A stretch of DNA of 64,000 bases from NCBI RefSeq assembly GCF_014844075.1, contig NZ_CP062165.1, forward strand, positions 3,596,001-3,660,000. The letters are read 5' to 3'. The position numbers and the translations under genes are program-made. A model generated the notes under the pieces. It searched no databases, was not told where the DNA came from, and saw nothing but the letters and a program-made list of their open reading frames with translations. Of this stretch, positions 35,278 through 44,175 are shown piece by piece. Origin of the DNA: Paenibacillus sp. JNUCC-31 (GTDB lineage: Bacteria; Bacillota; Bacilli; Paenibacillales; Paenibacillaceae). The first letter of the stretch is position 1. The number at the start of each line of letters is the position of its first letter.

Positions 35278-37611
35278 ATGAAGAGGAAAAGCATCCTGTT
35301 GTCCTGGAGCATTTCTTACATGGTCATTCTGCTCATACCTATAGTGATCGGTGCTGCTGTTTTTGCCGAGTCTCGCCTGTTGCTTGAGGAAGAAGTTAAT
35401 CGTTCCAACATGGTGCTGTTATCTCAGGTGCAGGAAACCATTGATAATCAGATTGGCGATATTGGCAGCATCAGTAATCAATTAATGGCTGACTCTCAAC
35501 TCATGAGCTTCATTAATCATGCCTCGGAACAAGATGCCCGTTGGAGGTTCATGGGGATTGATCTGATCAAGAACTTGAAATCCACACGCGTCGGAAACGG
35601 CTTGATTAGTGAACTGTATATTTATATCAAACAATCCGATATCGCGTTATCCTCTTCTTCACTCATTCAGAAAAAATACCTATATGACATATTCTATCAG
35701 GGCACGAATGTAACCGAAGAAGCGTGGACCCGGCTTATGCACGATTCCGGTAAGAGCATGTACCGCAAAATGGAGGTTCGGAGTGAAGATCGACGGATCG
35801 AAGACACGCTGGTCTATCTTCAGCCGTTTCCTATTCAGAATGGCGCTGACAGCCCTGCGACCTTCGTTGTTAACCTGGACCCGAATCGATTCCAGCAAGC
35901 CATTGATCACGTACGTTTGGAAAAAGAGAGCATCGTGTTCATTCTGGATCACGACGGAAACACGTTATTTTCCACCGGATCGTTTGAAACCCCTTACATG
36001 AATGGGGAGGACCTTAAACTTTTCGATGATGCTGGGAAAAGAACGGAAACGATTGATTGGAACGGAGAGTCCGTGACCATATCACAGATTTCCTCCAAGA
36101 TCCAGGACTGGAAGTATGTATCCATCATACCTACCCGAATCTATGCCAAGAAGCTGACGGTCATCCGCGATATTACGCTTGGAGGTGTTGCCGCAGGACT
36201 TATCCTCGGTGGGGTGGCAGCCTGGTGGTTTACCAGGAGGAATTACCGTCCGCTGGGACGGATCATGAGCATTATCTCCGATAAGGTCAAATGGAAACTG
36301 GAGCAGCCAGATAATGAATATGGCATCTTGCAGTCTGTCCTGATCCAAGCCTGGGAGGAGCAGGATCAATTTGCGAACAGGCTTAAGGATCAGCAAAACG
36401 TTGTGCGGGGCAGTCTGCTCTCCAAGCTGATGAAGGGAAGGGTACAGGTGGGTGAGGGATTTCCCTCGACGCTGGAACGGTCGGGCATTCGGTTCGAGAC
36501 GAATTCATTTGCCGTATTGCTCCTGCACATTGAGGATGTTGAAGGACTGTTCCGTTCCAGAGGACGTGAGCAGGACCAGGAGGAGAAACATCAATTTGTA
36601 CATCTGATCCTGACCAATGTGCTGGAGGAGATGATCGGATCGATTGGTCACGTATACTCTGTGGACATTAATGGAAGAATCGCATTCCTGATCAATATTC
36701 GGGACTGTGAGGAGGATACCAGTCAACGGTTAATTCGTGCAGTCGAAGAAGCCCAGCGTTTCATCGGTTCCCGATTCTGCGTATACTTTTCTGTTGGCGT
36801 AAGCCATGTTCACCACTGTATGGTGGAGATCGCGGATTGTTTCCGGGAATCGGAAGAGGCACTGGAGTACCGGCTGATTCTGGGCATCGGTCAGATTATT
36901 GACCCGAACCGGATTCGTCGACCGAAAGAGGAACTGTATTACCCTCTCGATCTGGAGAGACAGCTCATCAACTATATTGCTACCGGGAATTATGCCCGTT
37001 CCACGGAAGTGATGAACGAAATTCTCATGACCAATTTTGCAGGAGAGCCCTTGTCTGTTGAACTGGCTCGCTGTCTGATGTTTGAGTTGATCGGTACTTT
37101 TCTGAAAGCTACGGAACAGATCAAGACAGATGACCAGAACGAGATGACGCAGCGTAACGATCTGATCCGGCAATTGTTTGCATGTGAGACCTTTGAGGAG
37201 ATCGAAGCTGAGCTGTTGCGAATACTGGAGACGGTATGCCAGACGGTGCATGAGCGCAAGCGATCCCGCAGTGAGGAATTGAGGGATCAACTGGTGGAAT
37301 TCATCCATGAGAGTTATGCAGATGTCAATCTGGGTTTGACCCATTTGTCGGAGCGGTTTCGTTTTCATCCAACCTATGTCTCCAAGTACTTTAAGGAACA
37401 GACCGGAGTCAACGTGATCGATTACATCAACCAATATCGAATTGAGCAATCCAAGAAAATTTTACAGGCTGAGGAACTGACGATTCAGGACGTTTCCGAG
37501 CGGGTGGGTTTCCTGAACAGCAATTCGTTCATTCGTGTCTTCAAAAAGTATGAGGGAATTACACCCGGCCAATATAAGCAAAACAGCAGACTTGTCCAGC
37601 AAGAGGATTGA
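35278..37611 (+). CDS. Membrane-anchored AraC-family transcriptional regulator
   Basis: A 777-residue one-component regulator found next to LplABC-type importers. Order: transmembrane helix 1 (about 7-28), an extracytoplasmic sensor of the Cache type (about 30-290), transmembrane helix 2 (TLGGVAAGLILGGVAAWWFTRR, about 300), a cytoplasmic linker, and a C-terminal AraC helix-turn-helix pair (FHPTYVSKYFKEQTGVNVIDYINQYRIEQSKKIL and IQDVSERVGFLNSNSFIRVFKKYEGITPGQYK). ATG 35278 has GAGGAGGA 5 bases upstream. It probably senses a sugar, or the loaded lipoprotein, outside the cell and activates this operon. Confidence 0.92.
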   Translation: MKRKSILLSWSISYMVILLIPIVIGAAVFAESRLLLEEEVNRSNMVLLSQVQETIDNQIGDIGSISNQLMADSQLMSFINHASEQDARWRFMGIDLIKNLKSTRVGNGLISELYIYIKQSDIALSSSSLIQKKYLYDIFYQGTNVTEEAWTRLMHDSGKSMYRKMEVRSEDRRIEDTLVYLQPFPIQNGADSPATFVVNLDPNRFQQAIDHVRLEKESIVFILDHDGNTLFSTGSFETPYMNGEDLKLFDDAGKRTETIDWNGESVTISQISSKIQDWKYVSIIPTRIYAKKLTVIRDITLGGVAAGLILGGVAAWWFTRRNYRPLGRIMSIISDKVKWKLEQPDNEYGILQSVLIQAWEEQDQFANRLKDQQNVVRGSLLSKLMKGRVQVGEGFPSTLERSGIRFETNSFAVLLLHIEDVEGLFRSRGREQDQEEKHQFVHLILTNVLEEMIGSIGHVYSVDINGRIAFLINIRDCEEDTSQRLIRAVEEAQRFIGSRFCVYFSVGVSHVHHCMVEIADCFRESEEALEYRLILGIGQIIDPNRIRRPKEELYYPLDLERQLINYIATGNYARSTEVMNEILMTNFAGEPLSVELARCLMFELIGTFLKATEQIKTDDQNEMTQRNDLIRQLFACETFEEIEAELLRILETVCQTVHERKRSRSEELRDQLVEFIHESYADVNLGLTHLSERFRFHPTYVSKYFKEQTGVNVIDYINQYRIEQSKKILQAEELTIQDVSERVGFLNSNSFIRVFKKYEGITPGQYKQNSRLVQQED

Positions 37612-37644
37612 ATAATATCACATGCTTAGAGGAGGAACTGTTCC

Positions 37645-38784
37645 ATGTGGAAAAAGGCTATTGAAGATGCACTCCATGTCACCCGGCATAATATAGAACG
37701 ATTTGAGGGACGCTTTCCCCATGTGAGCAACGGGGATGAGCATTATATGCTTAACGATAATACGGAGTGGACGGCAGGCTTCTGGTCGGGCATCCTGTGG
37801 TTATGCACGGAGTATACACGAGACCCGCTGTTTCGTGAGGCAGCAGCAAGCACCGTCGATAACTTCCGTCGGCGAATGGAGCGAAAATTCATATTCGACC
37901 ACCATGATATTGGTTTCCTCTATTCATTGTCATCCAAGGCACAATGGATTGTGGAGCATGACGCTGCCGCGAGGAAACTGACGCTGGAAGCTGCCGATAT
38001 GCTGATGAAACGCTGGCGGGAGGAAGCTGGACTGATCCAGGCTTGGGGACGCCAAGGCGATGTGAACAACGGAGGGCGAATTATTATCGATTGCCTGCTC
38101 AATCTTCCGCTGCTGTTCTGGGCGTATGAGCAGACGAATAACGAGGAGTATCGCCGCGTTGCCGAGCTGCATGCGCTGAAAAGTCGCCGTTTCCTCGTTC
38201 GTGGGGATGACTCAAGTTATCATACCTTTTATTTTGATCAGGTTACGGGGGAAGCCATCCGGGGCGGCACACATCAGGGTTACCACGACGGCTCCACCTG
38301 GACGCGCGGACAGGCATGGGGGATATACGGATTCGCACTGTGCAGCCGTTATCTGCAAAGTGCAGAGATGCTGGAGACAGCCAAGCGTCTCGCCCGTTAT
38401 TTCATTGCCCATCTTCCGGAGGATGAAGTAGCCTACTGGGATTTTGATGCTCCTCAGACGCCTACTACGAAAAGGGACAGCTCTGCATCCGCTATTGTTG
38501 CCTGCGGTCTGTTGGAAATTGCCGGACGGATGGATGAAGCTGATCCTGAGCGGAAGGTTTTCCAAAATGCAGCGGAATCCTCCATGAAATCCTTAGTTAA
38601 TCATTATTCCACACAGGGATCAGATTCAGCGGAGGGTTTGCTGAAGCATGGCTCCTACTCTGTAAGAGGTGGAGATTCACCCGATGATTACACGATCTGG
38701 GGTGATTATTTTTATCTTGAGGCGCTGATGCGTCTGGAACGGGACATTCCTGGCTATTGGTACGACCGCGAATCGAGCGTGTAA
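37645..38784 (+). CDS. GH88 unsaturated glucuronyl hydrolase
   Basis: Hydrolyses the 4,5-unsaturated uronic acid left at the non-reducing end by polysaccharide lyases, by hydrating the double bond. The 379-residue (alpha/alpha)6-barrel has no signal peptide and is cytosolic, acting on imported oligosaccharides. The two catalytic aspartates fall at D88 (FDHHDIGFLYSL) and D149 (RIIIDCLLNLP), the same positions as in the characterised Bacillus sp. GL1 enzyme. GGTHQGYHDGSTWTRGQAWGIYGFAL is a further family block. The substrate could derive from glycosaminoglycan, gellan or xanthan-type polymers; no lyase lies in the window. Confidence 0.96.
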   Translation: MWKKAIEDALHVTRHNIERFEGRFPHVSNGDEHYMLNDNTEWTAGFWSGILWLCTEYTRDPLFREAAASTVDNFRRRMERKFIFDHHDIGFLYSLSSKAQWIVEHDAAARKLTLEAADMLMKRWREEAGLIQAWGRQGDVNNGGRIIIDCLLNLPLLFWAYEQTNNEEYRRVAELHALKSRRFLVRGDDSSYHTFYFDQVTGEAIRGGTHQGYHDGSTWTRGQAWGIYGFALCSRYLQSAEMLETAKRLARYFIAHLPEDEVAYWDFDAPQTPTTKRDSSASAIVACGLLEIAGRMDEADPERKVFQNAAESSMKSLVNHYSTQGSDSAEGLLKHGSYSVRGGDSPDDYTIWGDYFYLEALMRLERDIPGYWYDRESSV

Positions 38785-38830
38785 TGAACGAGTTCCTTTC
38801 TGATGAGCCGAACGTTTTTGACCCAAAACG

Positions 38831-38877
38831 AAAAGCATCGATTCTGCCATTAGTTAGGGCAGAATCGATGCTTTTTT
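38831..38877. terminator. Bidirectional terminator between GH88 and pdxA2
   Basis: A perfect 18-base-pair stem AAAAGCATCGATTCTGCC / GGCAGAATCGATGCTTTT (38831-38848 with 38858-38875) followed by TT on the plus strand; the A tract serves the convergent operon. Confidence 0.92.
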
Positions 38878-38892
38878 AATTTTTATTTTAGT

Positions 38893-38961
38893 ATGTTGCA
38901 TAATTCAATCAGTATCACTCCCGGGTACATTGGAAGGCGCTCTTTGGGATTTATGCAACAT
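38893..38961. repeat. 11-base perfect inverted repeat downstream of pdxA2
   Basis: ATGTTGCATAA (38893-38903) and TTATGCAACAT (38951-38961) are perfect inverses 47 bases apart. Their core TGTTGCATWA also occurs in the two operator-like boxes upstream of kdgT. They could be remote binding sites for the same regulator or a stem-loop at the operon's 3' end. Confidence 0.5.
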
Positions 38962-38983
38962 GCTCATATGTGTATACATGTTG

Positions 38984-39985
38984 TTAAATTTGCGTTTTTG
39001 GGGCAAGTTCGATGGCGGAACGGATGGCGGCCAGCATGCTTTTGTCATCGGCGATGTTTTTTCCTGCGATGTCAAAAGCCGTTCCATGGTCTACAGAAGT
39101 ACGGATAATGCCGCCTTTGAGACCCACCGTGATATTCACGCCTTCTTCAATACCCATAACTTTGATCGGTGCATGCCCCTGGTCATGGTAGCAAGCAACG
39201 ACGATATCGAAATCACCGCGCCCTGCGCGGAAGAACAGTGTGTCCGCCGGGAGTGGACCAACCACGTTAATGCCTTCCCTCTGCGCACGCTCGATGCCGG
39301 GCTGCAATTTTTCTTCTTCTTCACCATTACCAAACAAGCCGTTCTCACCTGCATGTGGGTTAATACCGCATACTGCAACGCGCGGATTTTCGAAGCCGGC
39401 TTTTTTCAGAGTATCATGAGCCAGTTTAACCACAGTGTACGTTCTTTCCGGGTTGATGCTAGCAATGGCGTCTATCAGACCCATATGCGTCGTAAGGTGG
39501 ATCACTCGCAGATTGGGCGTAGTCAGCATCATGGAGAAATCCTCTGTATCGGTCAGATCAGCCAGAATCTCGGTGTGACCTGGATACAAGTGTCCACTCA
39601 GATGCAGTGCTTCCTTGTTCAGAGGCGCCGTGCAGATGGAGTGAATTTGCTGTTTTTTGGCCAGATCAATAGCTTTCGCCAGAAACTGAAACGCTGCATC
39701 TCCCGCAACGGCAGATACTATACCGTATTCCAGATCTGCGGGAACGAGGTCCAGATCAATAACGTCCACCGTACCGAATTCATACTTGGCTTCGGATGGC
39801 TCATGAATGGCATTTACCTTCAGATTCGATCCGATGACAGGCAGGACACGCTCCAATATTTTCGCATCGCCAATGACAAGTGGATTGCAGTTGTTGTAGA
39901 CCTCCTGATGACCCAGTGCTTTCATAATGATCTCGGGTCCAATGCCTGCTGCATCGCCCATTGTAATTCCAACGGTTGGTTTCAT
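38984..39985 (-). CDS. pdxA2: PdxA2-type 4-phosphate dehydrogenase (D-threonate/D-erythronate pathway)
   Basis: A 333-residue NAD-dependent dehydrogenase of the PdxA family. Metal-ligand histidines are visible in TTHMGLIDAI and in CYHDQGHAPIKVMG. Because it overlaps dtnK (ATGA, 39985-39982) and follows a sugar-acid permease, it is better read as PdxA2. In that role it oxidises and decarboxylates D-threonate or D-erythronate 4-phosphate to dihydroxyacetone phosphate, rather than serving in pyridoxal phosphate synthesis. This assignment rests on context plus known dtnK-pdxA2 pairs. Confidence 0.92.
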   Translation of the reverse strand: MKPTVGITMGDAAGIGPEIIMKALGHQEVYNNCNPLVIGDAKILERVLPVIGSNLKVNAIHEPSEAKYEFGTVDVIDLDLVPADLEYGIVSAVAGDAAFQFLAKAIDLAKKQQIHSICTAPLNKEALHLSGHLYPGHTEILADLTDTEDFSMMLTTPNLRVIHLTTHMGLIDAIASINPERTYTVVKLAHDTLKKAGFENPRVAVCGINPHAGENGLFGNGEEEEKLQPGIERAQREGINVVGPLPADTLFFRAGRGDFDIVVACYHDQGHAPIKVMGIEEGVNITVGLKGGIIRTSVDHGTAFDIAGKNIADDKSMLAAIRSAIELAPKTQI

Positions 39986-41277
39986 GCCGGAACTCCTCCT
40001 TTTAATTTTTCAATCGCATGGATGAAGACGTCGGGCTTGCCGAATCCGCCCGCTTTGGTAATTACGTGCAGATCCTCAATTCCAATAAATTTCGATATCG
40101 GTACACCAATTTCAAGCTCATCGAGCAGTTCGAAACCGCTGATGTTCCACTTCATACAGATTTGTTTAGCTGTATCTCCGCCCGTCATGGATACACCTTT
40201 GAAGTACCCATTCTCCAACAACTTGGCACAGATTTCGCCTATGGCCCGTACAATTTCATTGCTAACCTCGGTGTGATTAAGCCCTCTGACTTCACCCGTA
40301 GCACGTGCCAGTTCAATATCTACCTGTTCAGCGGTCGAATAGAGGACAACGTCATTGCCTTCCACGGCTTTGTCCTTCACTTCTTCATACACACGATCGA
40401 TTTCTTGCTCACGATCTGCCGAACCCGATACGGCTTTGAAGGAGTGGAACGGAATGGATGATACGTTGGTTTTCTGAAGTAACTGCTTAAGCTGCTCACG
40501 GGAGTTTTTGTTCACACTCCCCACAACGGTGAGGATTGGACCCGGATTTGCTGGGATGGTCAATTCCGCGGACTTGGCTCCCAAGCCGTAATGCGTTGGA
40601 AGGTAGTTGGCAATACCCGCCGAGCCTGCCCAGGCAAAGGTATAATTCAGCTCGCTGGTGATATTCAGAACCTGCTCCAAGTGCTTCTCATCCGTCGAGT
40701 CGACGAGGATATAGGGAATGCCATGTGCCTTATAGGTTTCCAGTAGCGTCTTAATATGATCTGTACCCGATTCAAGATCGCTTATCTTCATCTCGCCCAC
40801 CTCATACTTGGTCTGGAGCTTGAGCAAATCCGGAAGATACGAAAGAGTCACAGGTGTCTTTGGATCATTCGCAATCTCGGTATCAGCCAGTGGAATGCCG
40901 TTCAGATAATGCGTGCCATTAAGAATGGTGCGATTGTTCTTGGGATAGCCAGGGGCGATCATCATAAAATCGGGTTTGACCACGTCGTACAAGGCGTCGA
41001 TCTCAATCCCGATGTTTCCGCGCATGGTCGAGTCCATTTTTTTGAAAATGGTGCCAAATCCGTTCCTGAGCAGCAGTTCGGCTGCTCCGCTAACCCGCTG
41101 ATACGCATCCTCCGGTGTGATGGAACGGCTATCGGTATCGAAGACGACCGCATCGTAATGACGAATGTTATCTTCGTCCATGTTGAAAAGTACGCTTGTT
41201 CTTAATCCATGACGGGCAAGCTGCACCCCGCTGTCATTGGCGCCGGTCAAGTCATCTGCAATGATGGCTAATTTCAT
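39982..41277 (-). CDS. dtnK: Four-carbon acid sugar kinase (D-threonate kinase family, DtnK-like)
   Basis: A 431-residue kinase of the former DUF1537 family. The N-terminal substrate domain opens KLAIIADDLTGANDSGVQLARHGL, the hallmark ADDLTGA block; the C-terminal nucleotide-binding domain has SMTGGDTAKQICMKW. It phosphorylates D-threonate or D-erythronate at C4, and the product is used by the overlapping PdxA2. RBS GGGAGG precedes the ATG. It lies 61 bases after kdgT, so the three genes form one minus-strand operon. Confidence 0.93.
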   Translation of the reverse strand: MKLAIIADDLTGANDSGVQLARHGLRTSVLFNMDEDNIRHYDAVVFDTDSRSITPEDAYQRVSGAAELLLRNGFGTIFKKMDSTMRGNIGIEIDALYDVVKPDFMMIAPGYPKNNRTILNGTHYLNGIPLADTEIANDPKTPVTLSYLPDLLKLQTKYEVGEMKISDLESGTDHIKTLLETYKAHGIPYILVDSTDEKHLEQVLNITSELNYTFAWAGSAGIANYLPTHYGLGAKSAELTIPANPGPILTVVGSVNKNSREQLKQLLQKTNVSSIPFHSFKAVSGSADREQEIDRVYEEVKDKAVEGNDVVLYSTAEQVDIELARATGEVRGLNHTEVSNEIVRAIGEICAKLLENGYFKGVSMTGGDTAKQICMKWNISGFELLDELEIGVPISKFIGIEDLHVITKAGGFGKPDVFIHAIEKLKGGVPA

Positions 41278-41338
41278 GCAGTCATCCCTCCTTTGAAAGC
41301 AAAATATTTATAAGTCCGGTCAATTAAATTCAGTGCAT

Positions 41339-42325
41339 TTAGGTGGACGGTCTTTGTTTGTATTTCTCGACGCCGCCTGATTTCTCCAGCCTCTTGGAGA
41401 GGAAGCCGATGAAGATCGGCAGCAGAATGGCGGTTGTCACAACACTTGCAGCAATCTGTACCGTAGCTATCTCGGCAATCGGGGCAAAAGAAGCGTTTGC
41501 AGCCACGATGGCAGCAGGCGTACCTACAGCGTTACCGGCTGTGGAGCCTTCGGAAGCGCCGACAATCGGGTTCCAGCCAATAGCTCTGAACAACAAGAAA
41601 CCGATGCCACCAGTGATCAATACAGTCAGTACACCCAGCAAGATACCGCTGAGTCCGCCTTGAATGATCGATGAGAAGTTAATTCCCATACCCAGTGAAA
41701 AGGCGAAGAATGGAACGAGCTTGTCACTGCCTTTATGCAGCCATTCAGCCATGTTGCGATCCAGGTTACCAATAACAACGCCGACGATTAGCGGAAGCAG
41801 TACAGCTACAAAGGACATCGGGGAGAACATGCCATTGGCAAAACCCATCGCACCAAAGATGGAAAGAGCAACCATGGTGAGAAACGGTCCGTCGCTGAGC
41901 GCGAGGAACGGATAAGCCGCTTTGTCATCTTCTTTGCCGTATTGTCCGGCCAGCGCGATGTACAGTCCACCATTGGAATTCGTCATTGCGGCGATAATGG
42001 CGAGTGGCGCCAAACCAAGGAATAAACCATTGGAGTCCGCAAAGAATATGGCGATCAAACCTAATATTGCACCAACTGCCCACTTGAACACAAGCAGTGT
42101 AACGCCTTTACCAACCGAAGAACCGGCTGTCTTGAACGTGATTTGCGTTCCGGCAATCAACAGGAACAGGGCGATCAAGGTGCTTGAACTGTTTACGAAC
42201 AGGGCTTCTGTGAAACCCCCAATCCGCAAAGCATTCGGAAAGAATGTGTTAATGGTTGCGCCGAGCAACAGGGGAACAACCATCATGCCGCCAGGAATAC
42301 GATCTAATGTTGCTTTAATGTTCAT
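41339..42325 (-). CDS. kdgT: 2-keto-3-deoxygluconate permease family transporter
   Basis: A 328-residue integral membrane protein of about ten transmembrane helices. Family signatures include the opening DRIPGGMMVVPLLLGATINTFFP, the AMTNSNGGLYIAL block and the C-terminal GASEGSTAGNAVGTPAAIVAA block. Characterised members import 2-keto-3-deoxygluconate with protons. Being first in an operon with dtnK and pdxA2, it more likely brings in D-threonate, D-erythronate or a related four-carbon acid here. Its promoter region holds two operator-like direct repeats. Confidence 0.93.
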   Translation of the reverse strand: MNIKATLDRIPGGMMVVPLLLGATINTFFPNALRIGGFTEALFVNSSSTLIALFLLIAGTQITFKTAGSSVGKGVTLLVFKWAVGAILGLIAIFFADSNGLFLGLAPLAIIAAMTNSNGGLYIALAGQYGKEDDKAAYPFLALSDGPFLTMVALSIFGAMGFANGMFSPMSFVAVLLPLIVGVVIGNLDRNMAEWLHKGSDKLVPFFAFSLGMGINFSSIIQGGLSGILLGVLTVLITGGIGFLLFRAIGWNPIVGASEGSTAGNAVGTPAAIVAANASFAPIAEIATVQIAASVVTTAILLPIFIGFLSKRLEKSGGVEKYKQRPST

Positions 42326-42391
42326 AGTAGTGGCTCCCTTATGAAGTAATCGTTTTTATGAAGCGTTTGCATGGATTATGTTATCCCATAT

Positions 42392-42410
42392 TGTTTATTA
42401 TAGCAACACT
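42392..42410 (-). promoter_or_regulatory. Operator-like box 1 upstream of kdgT
   Basis: On the minus strand AGTGTTGCTATAATAAACA. It matches box 2 at 16 of 19 positions and has a TGTT-N9-AACA dyad. It lies about 67 bases upstream of the kdgT start. Confidence 0.6.
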
Positions 42411-42443
42411 TATTTATTGTAAATTTTAAGTAATCTTTATAAC

Positions 42444-42462
42444 TGTTTAATAATGCAACACT
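42444..42462 (-). promoter_or_regulatory. Operator-like box 2 upstream of kdgT
   Basis: On the minus strand AGTGTTGCATTATTAAACA, 52 bases (about five helical turns) upstream of box 1. It is a likely target of the PrpR-like regulator encoded next door. Confidence 0.6.
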
Positions 42463-42475
42463 CATAATCATAAAA

Positions 42476-42512
42476 AAGGCGTAAACCTAAAGTTACTCTT
42501 TAAGTTTACGCC
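42476..42512 (-). terminator. Intrinsic terminator of the PrpR-like regulator gene
   Basis: On the minus strand the arms GGCGTAAACTT and AGGTTTACGCC span the last codons of the gene and are followed by TTTTTTAT. Confidence 0.8.
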
Positions 42513-44175
42513 ATAACGTGGCACGGTTAATCCCCAAGCGGTCGGCCGCCTTGGATTGATTATTGTTTTCCTCTTGCAGAACGTATTGAATAATCTCTTT
42601 TTCGATCTCTTTCAACGTACCATTTAACTTCATTGTATTGGATGAGGGTTGTTGACCAAGCAGATGTGACAAGGTCGAAGCGGAGATCACGTATTCCTGT
42701 TCATTCAGCGCAGCCTGTTTGATGAGATGCCTCAATTGGTTGACTGTCATATGCGGGATTTGATCTCTGATCAGCTGCAGTGCTTCCTCTTTTATTTTCA
42801 CGGCAACCGTCCCATACTTCTGGTAGTAATCACTGAGAAAATGCTGGATCAGAAGTGCAAGATCCTCCTGCCTGTCCACAAGGCTCGGCATAATGATTGT
42901 ATTGAGCTCGATATGCAGGGTTCGATTCGGATTCAATCGCTGTTCACCGAGGATAAACACACCGATTCGCCTGTGTAAACAGGTCTGAATGAACGAGATG
43001 AGCTCTTCATCCTCCAGCCGATCTTCCATATGGTTAATCTCCACATTTCGAACCTTGGAAAGTGGTATTTTGTGCAAATGACCTGGAGGCATTTGTGTCA
43101 AATCCATTTGTAAAAGTAACCCGCCGCCAGAGTACATCTGATGAATATGTTTCACCAGAAAAGATTTCCCTGAGTCCGCCTCGCCTAGCAGATAGATGGG
43201 TTCGTGATTTTCATACAGAGTACGGATGTTCCTCAATACGGCCTGCATGGCAGGAGATTCGGCAACAATCGGTTCCATGGATATGTCGTTATATGCTGTT
43301 ATGCCATATTGTGCAAAAGCGTAAGGCTGTCCTTTTTCAAGAAAATAGACTTTATAACTTTTGTTATCCAACGCAGTTTCGTAGGCTGTTACCGTCAGTT
43401 GGTAATCGTCAACGATGAATACATTTTGAATTTTCGATCGGTGGAACTCCAGGTTGGTATTGGTAAGGTAAATGTGATTATCCGTTAGTGGATTCTGCTC
43501 GAAATCAGTCAAGTTCTCAAATACAACTTCGTTCTGGTCGTCCAGGATCATAAGATTGGGATGCTCCTTGGTAACCAGGTCGTTTAGGATGATCGATATT
43601 GCATGATTTTTGCTCAAATAACGATATACCAACTGTGCATCTTCAAGAGCCCTAAGAATCGATTCCTTACCGGATTGGATCAATAAACCTTCCATTCCAT
43701 AAGTCTTGGCCGTATTTACAGTGATGACATCTCCAACAATCTGCCGGTATCCGGAAGCTTTCAGCTCCAGCAGCAATCTTGCCACGTCTTCGGAACTGCG
43801 TATGGTATATACCTTTAAAGGTAAGTCCATTAAATCAATAATGGATTGTGCGCCTGAAGTAATGTTGGAAAAGCCAACGATGGCCGTGAGGCCGTTGAAC
43901 TGGCTGGCGAGCGTAAGGGAACGAATCATGTCATATCCAGTCAACTGCACATCAATGACGGGAATGGTCACGGCTTCCTTGATCAGTTGGGCAGTACCGC
44001 CGCGGCTAATAATAATTTCTGCACCATTTCGTTCGGCTTGGGCCGCCAGCTCGGCGCCTTTCATTAAATCGCCTACTTCAACCTGAATGGCTAACTGAGG
44101 AAATAGCGGAATACATTCTTCTATAATCGTAGTCATGGATTCGTAAGGAGCGATAATATGGACTCGTGTACGCAT
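42493..44175 (-). CDS. PrpR-N domain regulator with degenerate AAA+ domain and Fis-type HTH
   Basis: A 560-residue regulator of the PrpR/sigma-54-activator layout. The N-terminal PrpR_N sensor (about 1-180) includes GAEIIISRGGTAQLIKEA and GLTAIVGFSNITSGA. A middle AAA+ region retains a Walker A (GEADSGKS), but the Walker B is degenerate (GVFILGEQ) and no GAFTGA loop for sigma-54 contact is visible. The C-terminus is a Fis-type HTH (ENNNQSKAADRLGINRATLWRKLKE). It therefore probably works without sigma-54. ATG 44175 is favoured (AAAGGCAGGA upstream); ATG 44202 is 9 codons earlier. It is transcribed in the same direction as the kdgT operon, ahead of it. Confidence 0.88.
   Translation of the reverse strand: MRTRVHIIAPYESMTTIIEECIPLFPQLAIQVEVGDLMKGAELAAQAERNGAEIIISRGGTAQLIKEAVTIPVIDVQLTGYDMIRSLTLASQFNGLTAIVGFSNITSGAQSIIDLMDLPLKVYTIRSSEDVARLLLELKASGYRQIVGDVITVNTAKTYGMEGLLIQSGKESILRALEDAQLVYRYLSKNHAISIILNDLVTKEHPNLMILDDQNEVVFENLTDFEQNPLTDNHIYLTNTNLEFHRSKIQNVFIVDDYQLTVTAYETALDNKSYKVYFLEKGQPYAFAQYGITAYNDISMEPIVAESPAMQAVLRNIRTLYENHEPIYLLGEADSGKSFLVKHIHQMYSGGGLLLQMDLTQMPPGHLHKIPLSKVRNVEINHMEDRLEDEELISFIQTCLHRRIGVFILGEQRLNPNRTLHIELNTIIMPSLVDRQEDLALLIQHFLSDYYQKYGTVAVKIKEEALQLIRDQIPHMTVNQLRHLIKQAALNEQEYVISASTLSHLLGQQPSSNTMKLNGTLKEIEKEIIQYVLQEENNNQSKAADRLGINRATLWRKLKE

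Noticed and set aside
38930..40276. 448-codon open frame on the plus strand opposite pdxA2 and dtnK
   Set aside because: It is the antisense of two well-supported genes, has a composition typical of reverse-frame translation (Cys- and His-rich) and no ribosome binding site.
42358..42374. CcpA cre-like sequence ATGAAGCGTTTGCAT near kdgT
   Set aside because: It is one base too short and misses consensus positions of the cre palindrome.
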